Shown here piece after piece: positions 47,704 through 60,500 of a stretch of 64,000 nt of DNA. Origin of the DNA: Strongylocentrotus purpuratus (Eukaryota > Echinodermata > Echinoidea > Camarodonta > Strongylocentrotidae); NCBI RefSeq assembly GCF_000002235.5, contig NW_022145527.1, forward strand, positions 1 to 64,000, written 5' to 3'. The translations under genes and the position numbers were made by a program. The notes beneath the pieces were generated by a model, which saw nothing but the letters and a program-made list of their open reading frames with translations, was not told the DNA's origin and ran no database searches. Each line of letters starts with the position of its first letter. Positions within the stretch are counted from its first letter, which is position 1.

Positions 47704-50700
47704 ATTCTTCGCTTTCTTCATGACTTGGAGTTTCTGCGTCAGTTTCTGATTGTTGCTTCGGTGTCTCTTGGGGGCTTTCTTCTTGGAGGGGCCCTCGTCT
47801 GGGGGAGGGTCCTTTCCTTGTCTCCTCATGATCTCTCGTTGCTCCTCCCTCACTTGGGATCGGATGTCTGCGTTCTGCCAGATCAATGTGTTGAGTCCTG
47901 CCAGAAAGACAAGTTATAAGTATTACATACAATGACATGACACCTGGGGGTGTTTCACAAAGATCCCAAGTCGAACTTATCTCTAAGAAAATCTCTTTGA
48001 AAATATTTTGTAAAAGTTATTTTAAAAGGCATAAAATGTAAATTCAAATCATTCATATTTTCTATTATCAAGGAGATTTCATGTTCTTGATGTGGAATTA
48101 AAAAACAAAAGAGGAATCAAGTGCCTTAGTATTTTTAAAGGTTAAGGAAATTCAGACTGCATTTTTCATAATTAATCTTGCCAAATTATAGCTGCTCTAA
48201 CATGTACTAAAATAAACATCATTTCTGCCTTTAATATAATTCTTAAATCAACTACACCTTTCAACCTTTAAAGCTCATCTGAACTAGTGTACAAGAGGGG
48301 TTATACCACACTGCAAGGTCACTGGACAGGTGGTTATCTCATCAAGTCAGCTCTCAATTAACATAAGAAAAAGAGGATCATGGGGACCAATGGTCACCGA
48401 TTATGCATTGTTTGTTATATAGAGGGCGCAAGTAGCTATAAGTAGTGCAGTGGGCCTTTAACTGTCCAAATGATAAAAAACCAACTTAAACAGAATGCCG
48501 GTACTGAAGAATTTGCAGAAGCAATCAAATCTTACCCATCCCTGTTGCTAATGCATCTCCACTTGGATTGAATACATTCAGCTAGGAAAGAGAACAACAA
48601 CAACAAAAAAGATGTGAGAATAACTTTATTGTTAGCAATATTCAATCTTAAAATGTGATATGGCCATCTCTAGATGGACAAAAGACAGAGAAAATCCTTT
48701 AAACATTATTATTCAATATCAATTGCATGGAATCACATTTTCCTACCAGCAAATCGAACATGAATCCAAATCGAACGACTTTCAAGGAACAAGTTGAATA
48801 TTTACTATTTTGTTCACAGGAGCATGTTCTTTTTGGTGGGAAAAGGGAGGGGGGGGGATTTGCTGTTGTAACAGAAAAAAATTATCACAGCACTTTGTGT
48901 ATTCTTTTGATTTTATAATTTGTTTATAAACTATAGAATCTTTTTTTGGTCATATATATTCTTTTTTCTTATTTGTTCATATATTCTTTTCTTTTTTTGT
49001 TTGTTCATATATTCTTTTGTTTTGTTATTTGTTTATGTCCTAAAAGGGCACTAGAAATGTCATAAATAAGAATTAGAGCAATGACCATGCACTTTGAGGG
49101 CATTTAATTGCGGTCTTAAATGAGAACTCAACTGTCCCTTTAACTGCTCATCCCTCCCGTGTAACCGTTCTGCATCAAGGATCCCAGACTACTTACAGAT
49201 TGGATGCCGGTGGCACATTGGTCCATCAGCCTGCACACCAACTCTCCAGAGCTGACATCGTAAGCATCTATTGATCGCACCGTGTCATGTTCAAATCCCT
49301 CTAGGGTCGCATCAGGATATCTGCCAACTACGATTAGGTTCTGGAATGGGTGCCAAGTAGCCTGCCAGGGAGAAGAAAGGAAAGAACAGAGATTTGGAAA
49401 AATGAAAGAGTTCATAAGTTCACTCGTTTTAAACAACAATACAAATACAAAAGTGTTTATGTGAGTAAAAGGCCTAAATGTCAACAACTGCAAGAATAAT
49501 GTACGCACAAAAGTTGTCAAAAACATCGAGATGAAATTGGAACTATAAAGCAATTTAAAACATAATGGAAAAAGATTTAGCACCATGACTCAAACCTGCC
49601 AACCTTTCACGGCAAAATTAGGAAAAAAGCCTACTTTGTATACTTTTCACCCAGAATATTTCAGAAAAAGAGAGGAATCTAGGGTTCAGAACAAAAGCTT
49701 AAGGGCCATAAAATAGAAAATTATTCCCTCAAAATAGGAATGGTTGGCAGATATGCATGAGCAATTATAAGAAGCAACAATTATGAAAGTAGTAGTAGTA
49801 GTAATAGTAGTAGTAATAGTAGTAGTAGTAGTAGTAGTAGTAGTTGTTGTATATCCACTTGGAACTACATTAACATGAGATATGATATGTAAATACCACG
49901 CCGAGCTATGCGGAAGGATACATAAATAAATGGTCTTACAATATGGCTACTAATCAATAACTACATCATCATGAATTAGTAATAAACCTGTCCGTTATCG
50001 TTAAACACTACCAAAAACAATTTGAAAGAAGAATTAAAACACAAAAAGTGACAGACTATATAGATTGAACAAAGGTTCCAGTTTATAGTTAGAATCTCAC
50101 ATAAAGACACTTCATCTATATTGGATAATAACCGAGATTTAATTTTTTTTTTTACTAATTCAAAGCAACAACAACAAAACAACAACAACAAAAAAGAAGA
50201 AGAGAGAAATAGCATACAATAAATAGAATGGCATGCAATGATGCTAATGTAAAGAAATGTGCTCAAGGGTATATTTATGTTGGATAATCAAGCAACATAA
50301 CTTTCTTGAATACAGTGTTTTGTGTTGAGTTTTTATAAATGTTTCAAGAATATGAGAACAAAGTTGAATATATGTTCTAAAGTTTCCATAGAGTTGTTCA
50401 GTAGCTCTGCCCAGCAAAGTTTTTTGTATCAGCAAATTTGAAGCAATGTTTTGCTTACAAACTAGTATTACAGTATTTTGGTTGTAAATATATGTAAGTA
50501 CAATTTACTTCTAAATGGCCAAGTTTGGATTAGCGAATAAGAAGTTGGAAATGTCAATATAGAAAAAAAAAAAAAAAAAAAAAAAAACTGTATAGGCATG
50601 TGTTTGCTGATGTATATGTAACCACATAGTTTTATTTCTATCATCTGGTTTTAGGTATTCCACGTATTAGTGTTTCAAAACAGGACTACTCTATGGAACT

Positions 50701-51081
50701 AAAGTGAGGTTGCGAATTTGGGTTCTTGCGTGAATCTTAAACATATTTTTAAGGTATTGATATTTGCAAAATGTTTGCTAGCAGGTGTTTGGAGTTTCAA
50801 GAGGTTTTATGATGAACTGTTATAACCAGGGGTGATAGTGAGCACTAAAAAAAAAATAGGGTTTTTGTTTTCCCCTCAACCACGCCCCCCTTTGAGTAAA
50901 AAAAAAAGAAGAGGATTCGCGGGGAAAAAATGGCATCTAACAACATTCCCCCCTTTCGAGTGAGAAAATTGGGAAAAAATAGGGAAATTTGGGGAAAAAA
51001 ATAGGGTAGAACAGAGAAAATAAGGTGGAAATCAGGAAAATCAGGATAAAATTAATAGCGAAGAAGAAAAAAAAATCTGGT

Positions 51082-51144
<63 letters not shown>

Positions 51145-51560
51145 GGGAAGAATAAAAAAAATCGGGAAAAAATCGGGAAAAATATAAAAAATCGGAAAAC
51201 CGATTTAAATCGGGTTTTTATCAGGCCTGTATAACTTTTCTTGGTTATTCACTTAAAAAAAATCTATTGTGAGGGAGATGTTGTATATCCACTGGGAACT
51301 ACATTAACATGAGATATGATATGTAAATACCACGCCGAGCTATGCGGAAGGATACATAAATAAATGGTCTTACAATATGGCTACTAATCAATAACTACAT
51401 CGTCTGCCAGAATCTATCATTTCACCGAGTCATATAACATATTACAACAGTAGTAGTAGTAGAAGTAGTATAGAAGTAGTAGTATAGTAGTAGTAATAGT
51501 AGTAGTAGAAGTAGTAGTATAGTAGAAGTAGTAGTAGTAGAAGTAGTAGTAGAAGTGGTA

Positions 51561-51615
<55 letters not shown>

Positions 51616-51670
51616 AAGTAGTAGTAGACGTAAGTAGTAGTAGTAGTTTTAATAGTAGTAATGGTAGTAA

Positions 51671-51718
<48 letters not shown>

Positions 51719-51822
51719 AAGTAGTAGTATAGTAGTAGAAGTAGTAGTAGTAGTAGTAGTAGTTGTAGGGGTAGTAGAGTATTAGTAGTAGTAGTAGTGG
51801 TAGTGGTAGTAGAGTATTAGTA

Positions 51823-51857
<35 letters not shown>

Positions 51858-51963
51858 TGTAGTGGTAGTAGAGTATTAGTAGTAGTAGTAGTAGTAGTAT
51901 AGTAGTAGTAGTAGTAGTAGTAGTTGTAGTGGTAGTAGAGTATTAGTAGTAGAAGTAGTAGTA

Positions 51964-51997
<34 letters not shown>

Positions 51998-52036
51998 TGT
52001 AGTGGTAGTAGAGTAGAAGTAGTAGAAGTAGTAGTA

Positions 52037-52067
<31 letters not shown>

Positions 52068-52226
52068 TGTAGTGGTAGTAGAGTATTAGTAGTAGAAGTA
52101 GTAGTAGTAGTAGTAGTTGTAGTGGTAGTAGAGTATTAGTAGTAGTAGTAGTAGTAGTATAGTAGTAGTAGTAGTAGTAGTAGTAGTTGTAGTGGTAGTA
52201 GAGTATTAGTAGTAGAAGTAGTAGTA

Positions 52227-52266
<40 letters not shown>

Positions 52267-52305
52267 TGTAGTGGTAGTAGAGTATTAGTAGTAGAAGTAG
52301 TAGTA

Positions 52306-52345
<40 letters not shown>

Positions 52346-54551
52346 TGTAGTGGTAGTAGAGTATTAGTAGAGTATTAGTAGTAGTAGTAGTGGTAGTGGT
52401 AGTAGAGTATTAGTAGTAGAAGTAGTAGTAGTAGTAGTGGTAGTGGTAGTAGAGTATTAGTAGTAGAAGTAGTAGTAGTAGTTAGTAGTACCTTGATTGG
52501 TGTGAGATGCTGAAAGAACCTGTGAGGATGAATGATGGTTCTCTCTAGTGTATCCCACATTGGACCAGAATAGATTCTCAAGTGGCTATGCTGGTCTGTT
52601 GTTAGGAGCTTAGTCCCATCTGGACTGAAATATGCTGGAAAGTGAACAAAGATTCATACTTACGGATAAGATGATATATGACTATCAAGTTTCCATGCCT
52701 ATTCACTTTGAACAGTGGCAGGACATTGAAAACATAAAAATAGGTTTGAAATTAATCATAAAAGGTATTTCCATGTGCCTTGTACATGAAACAAACAGAC
52801 CTTGTGATTTGAGAGGTTATTTATCTTAATTTTGAATACACCTGTAAAATGGTCTACTGTTAATATTGGTTATGGTATTTTCTTTCATCCCAATCCATCC
52901 ATCAATCCTTTTGCTCCTATAACCAATTATTCATGCAGGCTAACCAGGTACTATGTAAAGGGGGACAATCAGAAAACAAACACAACCTAAGGGCCAATTG
53001 TGAAAGCGTGTGAGGTATGCTAATTGGATTTCAAATGTGTGTGTGTGTATGCTTGGAGGGAGGGGGAGAAAAGGACGGGCCCATTGTACCCCCCCCCCCC
53101 CCCCCCCCAGAGCTGATGACCCTAGAATAGAAAATTAGTAATCACAAGCGCATGATTATCTGACATTTTTGGTGATTTTACTCACAGAAAGTTGCCTAAT
53201 ATTGATTTTCAGGTCATCACAACACATAAGTTTTCCATGAAAAATTGGCTTCAATTAAAAAATTAAAACACTTAAAACTTTCCCGTCTTTCTCAGCGAGT
53301 GTTGGACGGCCGCCATACTGCACTGTCTGCATTGCACATTTTTTTTGTAATCCGTAATTTTAGACAGCATTCCGTACTGCCGTAATGATCGTTGATTTCT
53401 GTACCAATTACGGGAATCAGTACTACCGGTAGTTGCCAGCTCTGCCCCCCCCCCCCCTCCCCCCATGATCATTCCTTCTCATTCGTTTTCTTTCAAAAAA
53501 AGTCCAACCTGAATTGATTGGTCTTTCATGGTTCATCTGGTAGATGTAGCTGGTTTTGCTGGAGACGTTTCTGATGTCCCACATCTTGACAGTCTTGTCT
53601 GTGGATGCGGTTGCTAGGAGCCAGGGGCATCGTCGGTTGAACTCGCAGTGGGTGACCTTCTGCTTGTGCAGTCTGTACTTCCACATCTAGAGAGATGAAG
53701 GAATTAATGTGTAGCAATATAAAAACAAAAGGACAATGCGTAGTATAGTTTAGTTTGTTATACTCTTTGTAAGATTTGCTGTTATTATACGCATCATGTT
53801 TATACTCAGCTCTTTTCCCTTAGATATCTATTTATGTAACATATGTTTTATGGACCTCTACCTTGTGCAGCTGAGTCTGAAATAAAGTTCTGAATTGAAT
53901 TGAATTGAAAACTGTATCAATTGATACCATGGTATCGTGATAACGAATATCATCAGCAAATGCCTTGGCATTATACTATACATGTAGAACTTAAAACTAA
54001 GAATTGCTAGCTTACATTTATGAGAGGAAATTTGGTTCAAGCACATTAATACTCATGCAATAATTGCAAAACCATCATGAAATTTTAGTGAGGATTAAAA
54101 ACTTAACCAACTATATTATGCAATTTTATTTGATACATGTACAAAATCATGAATGGTTTTTTTTTTTTTTTAAGTCAGCAAGTTTGCAAAAATTAAAAAT
54201 GATGTAAATGATATAGTATGGTTTACATTCTTAATATAATCACCAGAGCCCTGTTGCACAAAACTTACCATTGATGGTAGCTTTGCCATCGATAATGACT
54301 ACCATGGAAACCTTGATTTGATTGATTGTTGAGCCCTGTTGCCATGGTAGTTGCCATTGGTGGCAAAGTTATCATCAATGGTAAATTTTATGCAACGGGC
54401 CCAGCATAATGATCATCACTATCACCACCACAAATCACCACCACAAATCATCATCATCATCATCACCCATCACCCATCGTCGCCATCACCATCATCATCA
54501 CCATCACCATCACCATCATCGCCATCACCATCATCATCACCACCCTCACCC

Positions 54552-54584
<33 letters not shown>

Positions 54585-57500
54585 CCATCATCATCACCAT
54601 CATCATCACCATCACCATCATCATTACCATCCTCATCATCATCATCATCATACCATCAGCAGCAGCAGCACCCAATCATTATCATGATACCATCATCATC
54701 ATCATCATCATCATCACCATCACCACCACCACCACCACCACCACCACCACCACCACCACCACCACCACCACCATCATCATCATCACCACCATCACCATCA
54801 TCATCTTCATCTTCATCATCATCATCATCATCATCATCACCATCATCATCATCAAATCCTCATCACCATCACCATCACACCATCACCATCACCATCACCA
54901 TCACCACCATCATCATCACCATCACATCACCACCATCATCATCACCACCATCACCATCACCAACACCATCACCATCATTACCATCATCATCATCTTCATC
55001 ACCACCATCACCATCACCATCATCATCATCATCATCATCACAGGCATGAGCAGCATATGCCTTACCTCTTCTCCTTGCCGAGACATGAGTACCACATTGC
55101 CGTTGTTATCTCCTGCTGTTAGCACACTGTCTGTATAGTTGATATCTACAGAACAGTACCAGTGACTGTACAGACAAAAAAGTTTCATTAGCCAGTTTAA
55201 AACAGAAAAAAAATATTAAATGCTGAGAAAACACCCTTGTATTAACTAGGTTGTAAGGGCTTTACCATGGTAATGATACTTGTGAAGTTCAGAACGACCC
55301 CAAATTGTACAAAAATGAAAATTAGGATTTTGGAGAGTTCAAATGATAAATATCAATATCTTGTTTCCTATTCTTTTATCCATTTTTTTTTTTTTGGGGG
55401 GGGGGGGGGGGGGAGGTAGGTCAGGCAGGCTACAATATGTCTGAAAATACATAGCCGATACTATCTTTTACAAAGACAATGAATATAGAATCTGGGGGCA
55501 GTGGAACATTATCTTATAAATCAAATGTACCTCGCCTCCTGCATATTTTTTTTTCATTTACCAGGTGTTGGGATTGAAATTTCAAGGGTTTTCAGGCACT
55601 TGTCTCCATTGACATTTTGAGCTCCTCCCTTTCTTTCAATTTATCTTTTTTTTCCCCAACACTTCATCAGCCCTTGCACATAGCTGAGCCACTGATGGTC
55701 AAAATCAAAATGGGATAGCAATAAAAAGAGAAACACCCACTCCCAGTCTCTAATAATAGCTTCTCTTTTTCAGCTACTTGATAGGGATTTAAATACCCCA
55801 CCCCCTATCTTTCCGCTGAGCCATTGTATCATATCAGATGAATAAGGGGAAAACACACTTCCAGTCATTTTTATTGAGGTCCATCTCTTATTTTTCTTCT
55901 TCCTACTCAAGGGTGGGGAGGGGGGTGTCCCTCTCCCCTGCAGATACACCATTGACAGTCATGAAGGGAAAAAAAGTGTTTTTTAAAGGGAAACACTCAC
56001 TTCCAGTCATTGGTATTGAGGTAAATCTTCTTCGGCTGGCCATCAAAGCTGAGACGACTAACCATACCATCGATAGAGGAAGTGAATATCCAGGAGGGGT
56101 CAGAAAGGTCATACCTCAGGGCTTGGACTGAGCCCCCCTTACCAATCTACACATGCAAGAGGGGTGGGGTCATAGGTCATAGGTGGAGCAAAGGATAGAA
56201 GGATGAGGAGGAGGATGAAGAGGATAATGGCAATGACCAGCATTTGATGGTAAAGTTAAGAGAAAGAAAACAGGTATGAGTAGAGTGGAAGGATAGAAAA
56301 TAGGAAAGATTTTAATATTGAAAGGTTAAGGGGACAGAGGACAAATAGAGACAAAGGGGGAAAAATGAAATGAGTGGAATGAACAGAGATTAAATGAGTA
56401 CAACGGAGTGTTGGAAAGAGAGAAATGATCGAAGGAAAAGAAGGAGAGTAGAGGGGATAGTGGTGGGAAGAGGTGAGAAGATAAGAGAGAGGAAAAGAAT
56501 ACATGAGAACAGAAGACAGAAGAGAACAGAAGAAGAGACAAAAGAAGGGAAGAGATAAATAAAAATGGTAGAGAAGAGCAAAGTGGTACAGCGCAATTAT
56601 TTTTTGAGAAATAAAACAGAAAAGGGATGTACGTAAAAGGTCAGTGCATGGTTGAAAATTAGATGAAGAGTGTAGAATGAAATAGAAGTGACAGGGAAGA
56701 AAACAAACATGAAAATGGCTTTAGTCAGTGACAAAAAGAATCCATTTTATAGAAAAATATCTTTTCCAAGAGCTTTAGATTCTGATACAACTATGCATAT
56801 CAATAATCTGAATGACTACCCCTGGACTACCACTCAATATCGACTATGCTCTTTCCCCTCCCCCACCTCTCTGATAAATATACCAAACCTGGTCGATTCC
56901 CCCCCCCCCCCCCTCCTTTATAAACATGAGAATGACTCCTTACAAAATTACCAAGGGTTCCTGCCCTAGGGCATAGGTATCTTACAGGAAAGTATTTCTT
57001 AGGGGCAGTGAGGTGAGAGGAGGGCTTAGGGCCGTGGGGGTACCTTGTAGTCAGTTAAATAGTGGAAGTCAAGGTGGTTGTCCCAGAATTTATGTTCAAT
57101 GTGGATGTAATCCATATTGAAACATTTCACTAGAAAAGGCAAGCTTTCCGATGCATACACAATTGTGTGGCAGTCAGCACACCAAATGACAGGGAAGTAA
57201 ATTTTCCACATCATGTTTGCTATATGAAAATGAAAGAACTTTTTGTCACATGACCAGCCATCTCACGTCTGATTGGCTAACCTCCAGTCCATGGTGTTCT
57301 GAAAGAGATGGAGAGTTTTGCCCTCAAAGTTCTGTAGCCTGACCTGTCCGTCCAAGGACGCAGAATAGATCTCGTCAGGCTTGTCCCTGCTGAATAGCAG
57401 ACTGGCAATATTTCCTCCGGGTCCTATCTACACACCAGATACCGGTAGGCAGATGTACATTTTTAAGAATTTTGAGTTGAGCTAAAAACAGCTGGTGATT

Positions 57501-60500
57501 CAGATATGAACTGTTAGACAATGTGCCTCCACTCTTACAGACTTTGTCAAATTGATGATTAACAATTTAAAAGTTAAAATGTGAGTAACAGTACAAATAG
57601 AAAAGTCCAAAAATAAATACTGATCAAAATGCCTCAGAAACCTACAACCGCCCTCTCGTTTTGCATTTTAAAGCTTTTCTTTTTCAACTTTCTAGACGCC
57701 AAGATATATTCATGAAACGAGGCAGTTCTGTACCTCATATTCTAAAATCCAGGGTGTGTTTTCGTGTCCCCCTCCCCCCCCCCCCCCCCCCAAAAAAAAA
57801 AAAATTTAAAAAAATTGGGCAGACTCTACACTTTCTATACTTAGAACTCTGCATTTAATAAATAATAAAATAGAATAATACAATTTAAAGCCCCACTGCA
57901 CTACTTATAGCTTCTTGCGCCCTCTATATGGCAAACAATGCCTAATCTGTGCCTGTTGGTCCCCCATGATCCCCTTTTTCTTATATTAATCAAGAGCTGA
58001 TTTGATGAGATAACCACCTGTCAGTGACCTTGCAGGGAGGTATAATCCCCCTATCCCCCCCCCCCCCTGTCAAACTAGTGCAGACGGGTTTTAATGGACT
58101 GCCAAATTCCAAAGAAGAAGAGGCTGATTGTTATCTCTTTCTTAATTTCATATTACTTACTCCTTGCACAACATTCCATCCATCTTGCCCTTTGCTGTAA
58201 TCCCACAGCATGAGGTCACCGCCCTTTGACCCCACAGCAAGCATTGTGGGATGCTTTGGGTGCCATTCAAGAGCCGTCACTCTCCTTTCAAAAGGGCTTG
58301 CTCCGTGGCTAACCCTGAACTCTGAGAGCTGTTGGACAAATGGTTGAATGGTAGCCTGTAAGAGGAAAAAAAAAGACAAAAATATCACTTTCTATCGTCA
58401 CAGATTTTAATACCAATTCCCTTTGATACAATTTGTTTACCGGTATCTGTTTTTTCCTTAAGCGTTTTATATTTAAATTTATAACAGTTCCTATTTTTAA
58501 AATGAGCAAAGCCAGGAACAACTTTTGATTACAAAACAATGATAGATATTACATAATGTCTCTGCAAAGTCTACGAAAGGAATTGTGAAAAACAACAAGC
58601 CTTTTCTTTCCTGTAGCACTTTTTATGTCTTTTTGTTGCTGCAGCAGCAGCAGACATGTTTGTGTTTAATCATGTATTATGACAGAAACCATGATCATAA
58701 AGCATTACAGTAACTAAAAAAAAAAGATGCAAATTAAGGTAATTAATTGTAAATAGTATTGATTATGGCGAAGTAATTCTATTTCTACACAACTTTCCAT
58801 CTTCAGCTGTTTCAGTTAGCTGCTCAAAAGACATTTCCATCCACTAGCTGCTTGATGTCATCTAGCCATGTCTTCATCATGCTGCTCTCTTCAGCCATTA
58901 GTTCCTCCTGGCAAGACGGTAATTGAATAGACAGAAACTAAAAATAAAATAGAAGATATCGTCTGATCCAAGCCAGAAGAGCTCAGGGCCCCATTTCTAA
59001 AAACTTGTCATCAGTGACATGAGCTAGTGATTGGTTATCAGCAGATTTGTCACTGTTTTTTTGTCATTGAAAAAAAGGCATTGTGAAACGGGTCCCAATT
59101 TGGACTCCCTTTTTACTCTTAACAGGTGATATGAAACATTCAAATGTATATTACCTGTCTCAGGCTTTGTTTGAACCTCTGCCCTGTGGTATGTCTGAAG
59201 ATCCGATGAACTATGTTGGAGCTTAATAGATCCATAGGGGTGATGGAGGGACTCACAGACTCTCTGCTTCCTCTGATGATGATGGCTTCTTCATTTTCTT
59301 TCTCCTCCACATCCAGCTTCTGCTAAAAACAATGAAAAATCAATGAAACTAAAATAAGACGTGGCCATCTATTCATATAATACGCGCTACATATAATTCA
59401 ATGCACCTGAACTCTGAAGCCCTTAGTGTTCGAAGCATTGAAGTAATTTGTAGCTCTGCATGTTCTCTCTCTCTCTCTCTCTCTCTTATCATTTCATGAA
59501 TGTTTAAGTCTCCCAATCACCAAAAATATTTTGTTTCATACATTAGAAGTTCTATGCCATAACACTATAGTCACAATCAAAATATTAGCTTAAAATATAT
59601 TTATATATTTATAAATATATATGTTTTTTTTAAGGTGATTGGTATGCTTGAACATTCTTTTCCTCACAACAAAACATCATGAATTTTAACATGACTTTTA
59701 TACCCACAATGAAAAGCTTAGACAATAGAATTCCAACTGCACAATCAATAGAACTTAACAGTTACTGACATTCATTGACTGCATCCGTTGAATATGTCAT
59801 CAGGTCTTCAAAATGCATGTATGACATAGTTAAAGATTAAGATTAATAAACTTGGATTTATAATTAACTCTCCAAAGTCTTTAGATCTATAGATCTAGAC
59901 TCAATTAAAAAATTGCAGGACTCCAAAATCTAACAACCAAAATTAATTGTATTCATTGTAAAACTTGACGTTTAACATGTCGCAGTCAAACCATCGATCT
60001 AAAAAATCTATAGAAAAAATATATGAAGTTAAAAAAGTCTGATAGTGATATGCGCATTTTTGCTTTAATAATCAATAGCTACAGTATAGTTCTCATGAAA
60101 TATTGACCTTTTACCCTCTTTAAGTTAGATCTAGAGATCTAGGGTAGGGTCTACATGGATGCACGTTCTTACTTTCTTAATAATCTTAGAATGAAAAATA
60201 CTAAATCATGACTCCAGCTTTAAACAACAGTAAAACACATTCATATGTTCATTTTGACTATACACAATTCACAAGACACTTATTCATTTGCTATACTATA
60301 GAAATTATAATATAATTAAATTTAACTCGATCCCAAAACACCTTCTTCACCGCTCCATTTGACAGGTTTGAACTTGTAGTTGCATCAGGAGTGGATCTAT
60401 TCCTCTGTCTATCTGCCGTTGTTGATCTGCCAGATTTAATAATTTGGTCTTCAAAATCTTCTGTATCACTATCAGTTTCTCCAACTTTCTTCCTTTGCTG

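Noticed and set aside
51555..51785. Val/Ser-rich frame
   Set aside because: Translation of the TAG microsatellite.
54351..55049. 232-codon Ser/Pro-rich frame and His- or Met-rich frames
   Set aside because: Translation of the CAT/CAC microsatellite.
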